From Dolomitihabitans soli (lineage in GTDB: Bacteria; Actinomycetota; Actinomycetes; Streptosporangiales; Streptosporangiaceae), in the NCBI RefSeq assembly GCF_022213955.1, contig NZ_JAKNTW010000002.1, forward strand, positions 124,001 through 188,000: a DNA stretch of 64,000 nt, in the 5' to 3' direction. Both the position numbers and the translations under genes were made by a program. Each line of letters starts with the position of its first letter. Position 1 is the first letter of the stretch. The notes beneath the pieces were generated by a model. That model was not told where the DNA came from and ran no database searches. It saw nothing but the letters and a program-made list of their open reading frames with translations. Shown here piece by piece: positions 17,500 through 26,645 of this stretch.

Positions 17500-17516
17500 T
17501 TAGGAAAGTTTCCTAA
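17500..17516. promoter_or_regulatory. 17-bp palindromic operator of the ngcEFG operon
   Basis: TTAGGAAA-G-TTTCCTAA, perfect dyad, 28 bp upstream of ngcE. It resembles the palindrome recalled for ROK-family regulators such as CsnR of chitosanase genes in Streptomyces. No ROK regulator gene lies in the window, so the regulator would act in trans. Confidence 0.8.
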
Positions 17517-17701
17517 TGTACTGCCCGAAGGTACGAAGCGACCCTCGCGGCCGTCAAGGGGCCCGCCGACGTCTAGATCGAGCCGTGACCTTCACCGCCG
17601 GACACAGAACGTCCACGGATCGGACAACTCACGCATCCCTCCGCGTAAGTGGCTAACGTGGCCATCTGATACGGCCCTCCGATACCCCGAGGAGCGATGG
17701 G

Positions 17702-18910
17702 TTGCCGCTGCAGATGACGGGCGCTCCGAGCGATCCCGACCTCATCCGCCTGCCCTGGGACCTGCCGCTGGAGACGTGGCCGGCACACCACCTGGTCACG
17801 CTGCCGCGTGGCATCTCACGGCACGTCGTGCGCTTCGTCCGGCTCTCCGGCCGGGTCTACGCGATCAAGGAGATCAGCGAACGGTACGCCAGGGGTGAAT
17901 ACCGCCTGCTCTGGGACCTCAACCGGATGGACGCCCCCTCGGTCGAGCCCGTCGCGGTGGTCACCGGCAGGACCGGCGAGGACGGCGAGCCGCTGGACTC
18001 CGCCCTGATCACCCGCCACCTCCAGTTCTCCCTGCCCTACCGGGCGGTCATGTCGGGCACCCTGCGCCCGGAGACGCTCACCCGGCTGCTGGACGCCCTC
18101 GCCGTACTGCTCGTCCGCCTGCACCTCTACGGCTTCTACTGGGGCGACTGCTCGCTGTCCAACACGCTCTTCCGCAGGGACGCCGGCTCCTTCGCCGCCT
18201 ACCTGGTGGACGCGGAGACCGGCGAGCTGCATCCGATGATCAGCGAGGGCCAGCGCGCCCACGACATCGACATCGCGCACACCAACATCTTCGGCGAGAT
18301 GCTCGACCTGGAGGCGGGCGGCCTGCTGCACCCGTCGATCGACCCGGAGCAGATCGCCGGGGAAATCTGCGAGCGCTACCACCGGCTGTGGCGCGAGCTG
18401 ACCCAGGACGAGATCATCGAGGAGGTCGACTGGCACCGGGTCGAGCAGCGCATCCGCCGCCTCAACTCCCTCGGCTTCGACGTCGCGGAGATGATGGTCC
18501 GCCGCAAGGCGGGCACCGGCCGGCTGATCGTCCGGCCCAAGGTCGTCGACTCCGGCCACCACCAGCGCCGCCTGCTCCGCCTCACCGGCCTCGACGTGGA
18601 GGAGAACCAGGCCCGCCGGCTGCTGAACGACCTCGACTCCTTCCGGGTGCAGAACGGCCTGCGGCACGAGGACGAGGCGATCGTCGCGCACCGCTGGCTG
18701 GCCGAGATCTTCCAGCCCACCGTCGCGGGCATCCCCGTCGACATGCGCCGCAAGCTGGAACCCGCCCAGCTCTTCCACGAGGTGCTCGACCACCGGTGGT
18801 TCCTGTCCGAGGACGCCGGGCAGGACGTGGGGCTGCCTGCCGCCGTGGACTCGTACGTGAACAAGGTGTTGGTCTTCAAACCCGATGAAAAGGCACTGAT
18901 CACCGAATGA
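17702..18910 (+). CDS. DUF4032 kinase-like protein
   Basis: 402 aa. DUF4032 protein, widespread in actinobacteria. The N-terminal half looks like a lipopolysaccharide-kinase-type fold: VYAIKEISERYARGEYRLL (putative Lys-Glu), HLYGFYWGDCSLSNTLF (catalytic-loop-like GDxxxxN) and YLVDAETGE (metal-binding Asp). The C-terminal half is a conserved helical region. Start TTG at 17702 has GAGGAG 7 nt upstream. Soluble. Substrate unknown; kinase activity is an inference from motifs. Confidence 0.75.
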   Translation: MPLQMTGAPSDPDLIRLPWDLPLETWPAHHLVTLPRGISRHVVRFVRLSGRVYAIKEISERYARGEYRLLWDLNRMDAPSVEPVAVVTGRTGEDGEPLDSALITRHLQFSLPYRAVMSGTLRPETLTRLLDALAVLLVRLHLYGFYWGDCSLSNTLFRRDAGSFAAYLVDAETGELHPMISEGQRAHDIDIAHTNIFGEMLDLEAGGLLHPSIDPEQIAGEICERYHRLWRELTQDEIIEEVDWHRVEQRIRRLNSLGFDVAEMMVRRKAGTGRLIVRPKVVDSGHHQRRLLRLTGLDVEENQARRLLNDLDSFRVQNGLRHEDEAIVAHRWLAEIFQPTVAGIPVDMRRKLEPAQLFHEVLDHRWFLSEDAGQDVGLPAAVDSYVNKVLVFKPDEKALITE

Positions 18911-19040
18911 CGCTGCATTTCCTTCTATGTAGTTGAAATATCATTCCACTCGGTGCAGGTTCCTTGTATCTCGCGATCTCGGCGGCGAAACAGCGACCCT
19001 GCCTGCGCTTACGCTGGCCTGACTGATCCTTCCGGGCGGC

Positions 19041-19095
19041 GTGAGGCGTGGGAGGAGCAGCGCTCTGCGACGTGCGCGCGGTCCCACGCCCTCAC
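19041..19095 (+). terminator. long stem-loop after DUF4032 gene
   Basis: GTGAGGCGTGGGA (19041-19053) pairs with 19082-19095 with one bulged base. No T-tract. The 334-bp region 18911-19244 is otherwise an AT-richer spacer with this stem-loop and the terminator at 19162-19198; no gene is seen. Confidence 0.4.
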
Positions 19096-19161
19096 ACCCA
19101 CTATCCGGGGCCGGGGCCGTGCGCACTTCGTCGGTTCACGCCGTTCGGCGTGGCAAAAAGA

Positions 19162-19198
19162 CGACGGGCGCCCTCGGGGGGAACGAGGGCGCCCGTCG
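19162..19198 (-). terminator. intrinsic terminator of the RlpA-like gene
   Basis: Perfect 15-bp stem (CGACGGGCGCCCTCG with its complement) and a 7-nt loop, followed on the minus strand by TCTTTTT. A textbook rho-independent terminator 47 bp after the stop codon. Confidence 0.92.
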
Positions 19199-19244
19199 GA
19201 GCGGTCACACGGGCGAGCGGGCCCGCGCGACCTGTGGGAGAGGG

Positions 19245-20048
19245 TCAGCGGGAGAACAGCCGGCGGATCCGGTCGCGGCCCACGTACAGGCCGATGCCGG
19301 CGACGCCCACACCGGCGAGCGCGGCCACGCCGCCGGAGGCGCCGTTCTCCTCGCGCTGGCCGAGGGCCTCGGTCTTGGCGGTGTCGCCGGCGACGTCCTC
19401 GCCGCCGTCCGCGACCACGGCGCCGGTGTCCGCCACGTCGTTCCCGGCGGACTTGCCGGGAGCGGCCTTCACCTGAGGCCGGGAGACCTCCGGCGGCTTG
19501 GCCGGGTTCTTGTCCTTCTTGCCCCACGCGCCGGTGGAGAAGGCGACCGGGTGGTTCTTCTTGCCCACCCCCGCACCCCACTTGGTGACGGTGTAGTCGA
19601 CCTTGATGTGGCCCATGCCGCCGTTGCCCGTGACCATCAGGGAGGAACTGTTGAACTTCCCGCCGGTCAGGTCGGCGAAGGTCTTGGCGTCGATGTCGAG
19701 CATGACGCCGCTGTTGGAGGGCGTGCCCGGGCCGCGGTCACCGATGAAGAACTCAGCCTTCTTGCCCTTGTAGGTGACGTAGCCCTCGGTGCCGAGGGGC
19801 CAGCTCGGGCTGGCGAACATGCCCTTCTCCATGGGCTTGCCGATGGCCGGGAGGCCGGTGTCGCCGGCGCGGCCGGAGGCGTCGTCCCAGAAGTAGGACG
19901 CCTTGGTCGAGCCGTTCAGCAGGGCGCGCTCGTTGTCGTCCGCGTGGGCCGCCGTGCTGGTGCCGAGGGCGGCGGCTCCGGCGAGGGAGAGACCGAGCAA
20001 AGAGGTCACTAGAATTCGGTTCGGGCGCATGCCAAAGGTGATGTTCAT
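19245..20048 (-). CDS. secreted RlpA-like double-psi beta-barrel cell-wall protein
   Basis: 267 aa if started at ATG 20048; ATG 20030 is equally possible and neither has a strong ribosome site. Signal peptide (ILVTSLLGLSLAGAAALG, cleavage after AAHA), then a double-psi beta-barrel-like domain (KASYFWDDASGRAGDTGLPA, FFIGDRGPGTPSNSGVMLD) as in RlpA-type wall hydrolases, a Lys/Pro-rich spacer, and a C-terminal hydrophobic segment followed by RDRIRRLFSR. It is probably membrane-tethered at the wall. A long leader carries a c-di-AMP riboswitch, and a strong terminator follows. Confidence 0.78.
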   Translation of the reverse strand: MNITFGMRPNRILVTSLLGLSLAGAAALGTSTAAHADDNERALLNGSTKASYFWDDASGRAGDTGLPAIGKPMEKGMFASPSWPLGTEGYVTYKGKKAEFFIGDRGPGTPSNSGVMLDIDAKTFADLTGGKFNSSSLMVTGNGGMGHIKVDYTVTKWGAGVGKKNHPVAFSTGAWGKKDKNPAKPPEVSRPQVKAAPGKSAGNDVADTGAVVADGGEDVAGDTAKTEALGQREENGASGGVAALAGVGVAGIGLYVGRDRIRRLFSR

Positions 20049-20284
20049 TAAAAAATGGGGCTCTTTCGCGAGGCAACAGGGGGCAGCCACGTGCGCCACG
20101 AAGGGCAACAGCACGGGCGAGGGGCGCTCAGCAAAGGGTTGGGGAAAGACGTGGCGACGACAGATCGCTACACGGAGCGCGGGGTCAGGCAAAGGCCGCC
20201 GAAGTCACGGCGACGGAGATCGTCAGATGCCGACCGGCAAAGGTGGGCCCTCGGAAGGGCCATACGGGTGGGGGCGACCCATAG

Positions 20285-20460
20285 GGGTTCTCCTCTCCAT
20301 TGCGCCTACCGGGTTAGCTGTCGGGTTCGGACATGGAGCTGCCCTACCGTGCGATTACGGATTCACCCCAAGGAGCACATACGCTCCCAAAGTGGGTCCC
20401 CGGCTCCCGCGACACCCCTCGCAAGGGGGGTCCGAGACTCGGCGTCGATCAGCCGCCCTT
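20285..20460 (-). promoter_or_regulatory. c-di-AMP (ydaO/yuaA) riboswitch
   Basis: On the minus strand the conserved ydaO blocks occur in order: GGGGACCCA, TTGGGGTGAATCCG, ACGGTAGGGCAG and CCGAACCCGACAGCTAACC followed by GGTAGGCG. These are the hallmark segments of the c-di-AMP aptamer as found before actinobacterial wall-remodelling genes. Boundaries are approximate. A GGCCCT/AGGGCC hairpin at 20246-20261 just downstream may form part of the expression platform. The aptamer ends about 240 nt before the RlpA-like start. Confidence 0.9.
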
Positions 20461-20499
20461 CCGGAGTGAAGAGCGTGTCACCAATCGATAACAAAAGGG

Positions 20500-20528
20500 A
20501 CTCTAGTGTCCATCCCGGGGCAAAGCAA
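20500..20528 (-). promoter_or_regulatory. promoter of the riboswitch transcript
   Basis: -35 TTGCTT (20523-20528), 17-bp spacer, -10 TAGAGT (20500-20505), placing the transcription start near 20493, just upstream of the aptamer. Confidence 0.65.
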
Positions 20529-20660
20529 ACAAAACGCCACGAACAGGTCAGAAGATCTACCTTTGGCGACAAAGGGCGGCGCTTGCCTACGGGGGTGATC
20601 ATCTCCGGATTTAGGGGCGAGTTTCCCCGCACTTTGGCCGGTCCTCACCCGTGAGGACTA

Positions 20661-21173
20661 ATGCTCGATAGCGTGAGCCAGACATCCCAGCCACGCATCG
20701 TCGTGGGCTTCAGCCACTCGATCGCCTCGGCCTCCGCTCTGCTCTGGGCGATCCGCGAAGCCCAGCTCCGCGGGGCGGTCGTCGAACCCGTGCACGCCTG
20801 GCAGTGGTCCGGGGAGGGGCGCGCGTCCTACGCTCCGATGGACACCTGGCGATGCCCTGACGACGAGCAGTCGGCGATCACCCGCAGCACGGCTCTGGCC
20901 ATCTCCGAACTCGCGCCGGGCCTGCGTCCCGTGGTGCTCCAGGGGCCCGCCGTACAGGTGCTGCTGCACCAGGCCGAGGCCGCCGACCTGCTCATTCTCG
21001 GCAGCCGGCCGTTCGACCCGGACACTCCCGCCACCGTCGGCCCGGTCGTGGGGGCCTGCCTGGTCAGAGCGCCGTGCCCGGTGGTGGTCGTCTCGCCAGA
21101 CGTGGTCCCCGCGCAGCGCGCCCGCCCCCGCCACCTCGCCTACGCCGGCATCCCGCCCCGCCCCGGAACGTAG
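20661..21173 (+). CDS. universal stress protein family
   Basis: 170 aa, single UspA domain: IVVGFSHSIASASALLWAI at the N-terminus, VVLQGPAVQVLLHQAEAADLLILGSR, and a C-terminal CPVVVV strand. The ATP-binding GxxGxxxxxxxxG(S/T) motif is poorly kept (RPFDPDTPATVGPVVGACL), so it may not bind ATP. SD GAGGA is 5 nt before the ATG. It is divergent from the riboswitch gene. Confidence 0.82.
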   Translation: MLDSVSQTSQPRIVVGFSHSIASASALLWAIREAQLRGAVVEPVHAWQWSGEGRASYAPMDTWRCPDDEQSAITRSTALAISELAPGLRPVVLQGPAVQVLLHQAEAADLLILGSRPFDPDTPATVGPVVGACLVRAPCPVVVVSPDVVPAQRARPRHLAYAGIPPRPGT

Positions 21174-21304
21174 GGTCACCGAAGGGCATGTCCAGCGGGC
21201 GAGGCGTTACGGCGCCCCGCCGCATCACCCCGGTGAGCGCCGGTGCGCGGACCTCCGCCCCGGACGGCGGGCGGCCGACACCGGGCCTGCCGTAATCTGT
21301 GGCC

Positions 21305-21859
21305 TCAACCGGTGAGCGGGCCGTTCTTGGCCTGGGGGAAGTAGTTCTTGTCGTGGGGCGCGTCGCGCCGGTAGACCATCACCGACCGCCGCCAGGACAT
21401 CACCTCGTCGCCGTCCTGGTTGAGCCCCCGCGTACGGCAGGACACGATCCCCGCGTACGGCCGTGACTTCGACTCGCGTTTGTCGAGCACCACCGACTCC
21501 GCGTACAGCGTGTCACCGAGAAACACCGGATGTGTGAGCTTTATCTCCTCCCAGCCCAGATTCATCAGCGCCGTCTGGCTCATGTCCACCACGGACAGCC
21601 CGAGCACGATCGCCACCGTCAGCCCCGAATTGGCGATGATCTTCCCGTACGGCGCGCGGGCCGCGAAGTGCGCGTTGAAGTGGTTCTGGTTGGTGTTCAT
21701 GGTGAGCAGGGTGAACCAGGTGTTGTCCGCCTCGCTGATCGTGCGTCCCAGCGGATGCTGGTAGACGTCTCCGACCTCGAAATCCTCGTAGTAACGGCCG
21801 AGGCCGGGTTCGTGAACGGTCACCTGCGCCACTGTGCCAGCCGGACTCCCGGTGATCAA
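21305..21859 (-). CDS. MaoC-family dehydratase
   Basis: 184 aa. (R)-enoyl-CoA hydratase-like hot-dog protein: GLGRYYEDFEVGDVYQHPLG, then FNAHFAARAPYGKIIANSGLT around the catalytic region and VFLGDTLYAESVVLDKRESKSRP. Resembles mesaconyl-CoA hydratase-like MaoC proteins; substrate not determined. Start uncertain: TTG 21859 has GGGAGG 8 nt upstream, while GTG 21832 is closer to the conserved region but lacks a well-spaced site. Confidence 0.8.
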   Translation of the reverse strand: MITGSPAGTVAQVTVHEPGLGRYYEDFEVGDVYQHPLGRTISEADNTWFTLLTMNTNQNHFNAHFAARAPYGKIIANSGLTVAIVLGLSVVDMSQTALMNLGWEEIKLTHPVFLGDTLYAESVVLDKRESKSRPYAGIVSCRTRGLNQDGDEVMSWRRSVMVYRRDAPHDKNYFPQAKNGPLTG

Positions 21860-21930
21860 GGGATGAACCTCCCACCCGCCACACGCGTACCTCGCGTCGT
21901 AAGCGCAAGCCGACGAGAGAAGGAGGCCCC

Positions 21931-23076
21931 ATGCGGCCACGCATCGTCACGCTCTGCGCCGCGGCCCTCGTGCTGGGAACCACTACCGGCACCATCCCCG
22001 CGCAGGCAACCTCGGCAGGCACTACCACCACCCCCGCCACCCGGTTCACGCAGACCAACCTGGTCTCGGACGTCAAGGGACAGGCGGCCGTCCATGATCC
22101 GAAACTCATCAACCCCTGGGGACTGGCCCTGGGCAAGACCCTCTGGGTCTCCGACGCCGGCTCCGACGTCTCGACCGTCTACTCGGGCCTCCCCGGGTCC
22201 GTCAAGAAGGAGCAGACGGAGGTCCACATCCCCGGCGGACGGCCCACCGGCCAGATCTTCAACAGCACGGAGGAGTTCGTCGTCAAGGGCAAGCTGGGCT
22301 CGGGTCCGGCGACGTTCATCACCGCCAGCCCGAGCGGCGCGATCACCGGCTGGAGCGCGAAGGCCGACCCCAAGCAGGCCGTCATCGCCGCCTTCACCAA
22401 GGGCGCCGACTACAAGGGCCTCGCCCTGATGGAGACCAACCAGGGGCCGTTCCTGCTGGCCGCCGACTTCGCGCACAACCGCGTCAACGTCTTCGACGGC
22501 GACTTCGACCGCGTACGGCTCGCCCGCGACGCCTTCAAGGACCCCCGGGTGCCCCAGACCTACGCGCCGTTCAACGTCGAGGTCGTCGGCCGCTGGGTCT
22601 ACGTCGCCTACGCCCTGCGCGACGCCGCGACCGGCAAGTCGGTCGCCGGCGCGGGCAAGGGCTTCGTCAGCCGGTTCTCCGCCGAAGGCCGCCTCGTGGG
22701 ACGCCTGGCCGGCCGTGGACCGCTCAACGCCCCCTGGGCCATGACCATGGCCCCGAGCAACTTCGGCAAGTACTCCGGCGCCGTGCTGGTCGGCAACTTC
22801 GGCGACGGCTGGATCAACGCCTACAACCCGCGCAACGGACGTCACCTGGGCGCGCTACGGCACGGGAACGGCAAGGCGATCGCCATCTCGGGACTGTGGG
22901 ACCTGGAGGTCGGCAACGCCGCCAACGGCGGCCCGAACGCGCTGTGGTTCAGCGGCGGCACCGACGGCGGCAAGCACGGCCTGCTCGGCGTGATCACCGC
23001 CGGGGGTTCGCGGACGTCCTCCCCGCCCCCGACCAACAGGCAGGATGACGACGACGACGGCTACGGCTCCTACTGA
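21931..23076 (+). CDS. secreted TIGR03118-family protein
   Basis: 381 aa. Signal peptide (IVTLCAAALVLGTTTGTIPAQA). The rest is a TIGR03118-type protein with beta-propeller-like repeats: LINPWGLALGKTLWVSDAGSD, APFNVEVVGRWVYVAYA and LWDLEVGNAANGGPNALWFSGG. The C-terminus has Pro and an acidic DDDDD tail. Function unknown; secreted or wall-associated. It begins 72 bp after the MaoC start, divergent from it, and is followed by a terminator. Confidence 0.85.
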   Translation: MRPRIVTLCAAALVLGTTTGTIPAQATSAGTTTTPATRFTQTNLVSDVKGQAAVHDPKLINPWGLALGKTLWVSDAGSDVSTVYSGLPGSVKKEQTEVHIPGGRPTGQIFNSTEEFVVKGKLGSGPATFITASPSGAITGWSAKADPKQAVIAAFTKGADYKGLALMETNQGPFLLAADFAHNRVNVFDGDFDRVRLARDAFKDPRVPQTYAPFNVEVVGRWVYVAYALRDAATGKSVAGAGKGFVSRFSAEGRLVGRLAGRGPLNAPWAMTMAPSNFGKYSGAVLVGNFGDGWINAYNPRNGRHLGALRHGNGKAIAISGLWDLEVGNAANGGPNALWFSGGTDGGKHGLLGVITAGGSRTSSPPPTNRQDDDDDGYGSY

Positions 23077-23082
23077 TCGAAC

Positions 23083-23112
23083 GGGTGTGGGGATCGGGGG
23101 GTCCCCACACCC
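23083..23112 (+). terminator. terminator after TIGR03118 gene
   Basis: 11-bp stem GGGTGTGGGGA with its complement at 23102-23112 around an 8-nt loop, 7 bp after the stop codon. No T-tract. Confidence 0.8.
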
Positions 23113-23163
23113 GAAAGGCGACCGGTTAGACTAGAACAACATTCGGTCTCACCGGGAGCACAG

Positions 23164-24021
23164 ATGACGTCGTGGTTCACCTCACCCTCCGAAGTCCATG
23201 ACCGGCTGGCCGCCGTCCACTACCTACCCGACGCATCCATCGCGACCTCGGTGTTCCTGGCCGCCGCCCTCGGCAAGCCGCTGCTCGCCGAAGGGCCGGC
23301 CGGAGTCGGCAAGACCCAGCTCGCCAAGGCCGTGGCCGCCGCCACCGGGGCCCGGCTGGTCCGCCTGCAGTGCTACGAGGGCCTCGACGAGGCCAGGGCG
23401 TTGTACGAGTGGAACTACAAGAAGCAGTTGCTGCGGATCCAGGCGGGCGCCGGGGAAGACTGGGACTCGACCCACGACGACATCTTCACCGAGGAGTTCC
23501 TGCTCGAACGCCCGCTGCTGAACGCGATCCGCTCCCCCGAGCCGACCGTGCTGCTGATCGACGAGACCGACAAGGCCGACGTCGAGGTCGAGGGACTGCT
23601 GCTGGAGATCCTCTCCGACTACCAGGTCACGATCCCCGAACTGGGCACGATCAGCGCGGTGCGCAAGCCGTACGTGATCCTGACCTCCAACGCGACCCGC
23701 GAGCTGTCGGAGGCGCTCAAGCGGCGCTGCCTCTACCTGCACCTCGACTACCCGACGCCGGAGCGGGAGCGGGACATCGTGCTGGCGCAGGTGCCGGGCA
23801 TCCAGGCGGGGCTCGCCGAGCAACTCGCCCGGATGGCCGCCACCCTGCGCACGCTGGAGCTGAAGAAGTCGCCGTCGATCGCCGAGACCATCGACTGGGC
23901 GCACACCATGATCGCGCTCGGCCGCGACGACCTCAACGAGGCCGCCGTCGCCGACACCCTCGGAGTGGTGCTCAAGCACGCCTCCGACCAGGTCCGTGCG
24001 CGCAAGGAGCTGGGCTTTTGA
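23164..24021 (+). CDS. MoxR-family AAA+ ATPase
   Basis: 285 aa. Walker A GPAGVGKTQLAKA, Walker B VLLIDETDKAD, sensor-1 region VILTSNATRELSEALKRRC. MoxR proteins work as chaperones with a von Willebrand A-domain partner, often in metallocofactor insertion or complex assembly. The partner follows immediately with overlapping codons. SD GGGAGC lies before the ATG. CoxD-like in layout, but no CO dehydrogenase genes are nearby. Confidence 0.92.
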   Translation: MTSWFTSPSEVHDRLAAVHYLPDASIATSVFLAAALGKPLLAEGPAGVGKTQLAKAVAAATGARLVRLQCYEGLDEARALYEWNYKKQLLRIQAGAGEDWDSTHDDIFTEEFLLERPLLNAIRSPEPTVLLIDETDKADVEVEGLLLEILSDYQVTIPELGTISAVRKPYVILTSNATRELSEALKRRCLYLHLDYPTPERERDIVLAQVPGIQAGLAEQLARMAATLRTLELKKSPSIAETIDWAHTMIALGRDDLNEAAVADTLGVVLKHASDQVRARKELGF

Positions 24022-25394
24022 GCATTGTCGACCGGCATGTCGGCTTCGTGCACGCGTTGCGCGAGGCGGGATTGCCGGTGTCACTGGCGGAAGGGCTCGA
24101 CGCGGCGCGGGCGCTCGGCGTGATCGACCTGGCCGAACGCGAGTCGCTGCGGGCCGCCTACGCCGCGACGCTGGTCAAGCGCCCTTCGCACCGGCCCGGC
24201 TTCGACATGCTCTTCGACCTGTGGTTCCCGCCGGTCACCACGGGACTGGCCGCCGCGCGCGGCACCCGCGACACCCGTGACGACCAAGACACCGGGGACG
24301 CGGCGAGCGACGAGCGCGCCGAGCACCGCGACCGGCTGGCCGACCTGCTGATGGGCGCGCCCGGGATGGCGGAGTTCGTCCAGGCCATGGTGGAACGGTA
24401 CGGCAGGCAGCAGGCCGCCGCGGGCCGGCAGAACTGGTTCTCCTACTCGGTGCTCCGCGCGCTGTCCCCCGAGACCCTGATGGCCAGGATCCTGGCCGAG
24501 GTGCTGGCCGGCCAGGAGCGCGGCGGGCTCGCGGAGAAGATGGCCAGACAGCGGGTCAACGCCGGGATCAGGGAGTTCGAGGACGCGGTGGCCGCCGACG
24601 TCCGCCGCAGAATCGCCGAGGACTCGGGCCGGGAACGGATCGCCCGCTCCGCCGTACGGCCGCCGCTGGACCAGATCGACTTCCTCCGGGTGACCAAGGC
24701 CGACCTGGCCAACCTGCGCAGGGAGGTCTATCCGCTGGCCCGGCGGCTCGCCACCCGGCTGACGATCAAGCACCGGCATGGGCACCGGGGCCGGCTCGAC
24801 TTCCGGCGCACCGTGCGCGCCTCGCTGAGCACCGGCGGCGTACCGCTCACCACCCACAACCGGCCACGCCGCCCACACCGGCCCGAACTGGTCATCCTGT
24901 GCGACACCAGCGACTCGGTCTCCTCCTTCGCCCACTTCACCCTGCTGCTGACCTACGCGTTGCGCGAGCAGTTCGCCAAGGTCCGCGCGTTCGGGTTCGT
25001 GGACACGGTGGACGAGATCACCCGCTTCTTCGTGCCGGGCGCCGATGTGGTGGAGGCGATGACCCGCTTGGCCAACGAGGCGGACATGTCACGCTTCGGC
25101 CGTACGAACTACGGGCACTCGTTCGAGCGCTTCGCCGAGTCGTACGGCGACGCCATCGGGCCGAAGTCGTCGCTGCTGATCCTCGGCGACGCCCGGTCGA
25201 ACTACCAGCCGCTCGCGCTGCCCACCCTGAGACGGCTCGCGGACCAGGCCAGGCATGCGCACTGGCTCAACCCGGAGCCGCGCCGCCAGTGGGACACCGG
25301 CGACTCCGCCGCCACCGCGTACGGCGCAGTGGTGCCGATGCACGAATGCCGCAACGTGACCCAGCTCACCGCCTTCATCGAGGACCTCGCCTAG
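24018..25394 (+). CDS. VWA (CoxE-like) protein, MoxR partner
   Basis: 458 aa. Start TTG at 24018 overlaps the MoxR stop codon (TTGA), with AAGGAG 8 nt upstream. The N-terminal helical region is followed by a VWA domain whose MIDAS motif is intact: CDTSDSVSSF (DxSxS), FGRTNYGHSF and LILGDARSN. Forms a chaperone pair with the upstream AAA+ ATPase; client protein unknown. Confidence 0.9.
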   Translation: MSIVDRHVGFVHALREAGLPVSLAEGLDAARALGVIDLAERESLRAAYAATLVKRPSHRPGFDMLFDLWFPPVTTGLAAARGTRDTRDDQDTGDAASDERAEHRDRLADLLMGAPGMAEFVQAMVERYGRQQAAAGRQNWFSYSVLRALSPETLMARILAEVLAGQERGGLAEKMARQRVNAGIREFEDAVAADVRRRIAEDSGRERIARSAVRPPLDQIDFLRVTKADLANLRREVYPLARRLATRLTIKHRHGHRGRLDFRRTVRASLSTGGVPLTTHNRPRRPHRPELVILCDTSDSVSSFAHFTLLLTYALREQFAKVRAFGFVDTVDEITRFFVPGADVVEAMTRLANEADMSRFGRTNYGHSFERFAESYGDAIGPKSSLLILGDARSNYQPLALPTLRRLADQARHAHWLNPEPRRQWDTGDSAATAYGAVVPMHECRNVTQLTAFIEDLA

Positions 25395-25593
25395 CGGCAC
25401 CGCCTCGCCGGTCGGCCCGGTCGGGGCCATCGATGGCGATGAGGACGCGAACATGCTCTGACCAGCAGTCGAAGGCGGCCACGGATCCTTCAGGGGTCCG
25501 ACGGACAGTGGATAGACGAGATGAATCCGGGAAAGGCGAACTAGTGAAGGCCTCTCTGTAAGGCCGCTGCTTCCCGTAAGAAGAGGAGACGAC

Positions 25594-26619
25594 ATGTCTT
25601 CTGCTATGCACCGTTCCATGCAGGTCGCCGAGCCTGGCGGGGACCTGTCTCTGGTTCAGGCGGCTACCCAGGAGCCGGGCCCGAGCCAGGTGCGGGTCAC
25701 CGTCGAGGCGTGTGGGGTGTGCCACTCCGACGCGTTGATCACCGGCGGACACATTCCGGGCACCACCTTTCCCGTCACGACAGGGCACGAGATCGCGGGA
25801 CGCATCGACGCGATCGGCGGCGACGTCACCGGCTGGTCAGTCGGTGATCGGGTGGCGGTCGGCTGGTACGGAGGCAGTTGTGGCCACTGCGACGCCTGCA
25901 GGGAGGGCGACGGCGTCCTGTGTCCCGAGCTTCAGGTGCCGGGTGTCGCCTACGCCGGCGGGTTCGCTGACTCCGTCGTGGTGCCGGCCGTCGCCCTGGC
26001 CTCAGTCCCGGACGAGCTGACGGCGGTGGAGGCCGCGCCCCTGGCCTGCGCCGGCGTGACCGTGTACAACGCGCTGCGCCGCAGCTCCGCGCGTCCAGGC
26101 GACACCGTCGCGGTCCTCGGTCTGGGCGGCCTGGGGCACCTGGGCGTTCAGTTCGCTTCGAAGATGGGCTTCAATACCATCGCGATGGCCCGCGGTCCCG
26201 AAAAGGCGTCGCTGGCTCACAAGCTCGGCGCGTCTCACTACATCGACAGTGCCACCGAGAAGACGGCCGACGCGCTGCGGGCCCACGGGGGAGCCAAGGT
26301 GGTGTTGGCGACGGTGACCAACGCCGCGGCGATGTCCGCGACGGTCGACGGGCTGGGGCGCCGCGGCGAGCTCATCATCGTCGGCGTCGCCATGGAGCCG
26401 GTGGACGTCACGCCCCTGCAGCTCGTGAGCGGGGCTAAGCGGGTGTACGGGCACGCTTCCGGCATCGCGGTCGACACCCAGAACACCATGAGGTTCGCCG
26501 CCCAGAGCGGCGTCCGGTCGTGGACCGAGGAGGTTCCGCTGGAGGAAGCCGGTGCGGCGTTCCAGAAGATGCTCTCCGGCCAGGCCCGCTTCCGCATGGT
26601 CCTCACCACCGGCAACTGA
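25594..26619 (+). CDS. zinc-dependent alcohol dehydrogenase
   Basis: 341 aa, medium-chain dehydrogenase. Catalytic zinc ligands in CGVCHSDA and GHEIAG, a structural-zinc-like Cys cluster (GSCGHCDACREGDGVLC), and the NAD-binding motif VLGLGGLGHLGV. Resembles AdhP/AdhA-type alcohol dehydrogenases. GAGGAG lies before the ATG. It heads a two-gene operon with the cysteine hydrolase, 26 bp apart. The 199 bp upstream show no clear operator. Confidence 0.9.
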   Translation: MSSAMHRSMQVAEPGGDLSLVQAATQEPGPSQVRVTVEACGVCHSDALITGGHIPGTTFPVTTGHEIAGRIDAIGGDVTGWSVGDRVAVGWYGGSCGHCDACREGDGVLCPELQVPGVAYAGGFADSVVVPAVALASVPDELTAVEAAPLACAGVTVYNALRRSSARPGDTVAVLGLGGLGHLGVQFASKMGFNTIAMARGPEKASLAHKLGASHYIDSATEKTADALRAHGGAKVVLATVTNAAAMSATVDGLGRRGELIIVGVAMEPVDVTPLQLVSGAKRVYGHASGIAVDTQNTMRFAAQSGVRSWTEEVPLEEAGAAFQKMLSGQARFRMVLTTGN

Positions 26620-26645
26620 ATACCTCGTGGGAAGGGGGAGAACCC

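Noticed and set aside
23164-25394. CO dehydrogenase accessory genes (coxD/coxE)
   Set aside because: The MoxR/VWA layout fits, but no cox structural genes are present in the window, so the specific assignment is not supported.
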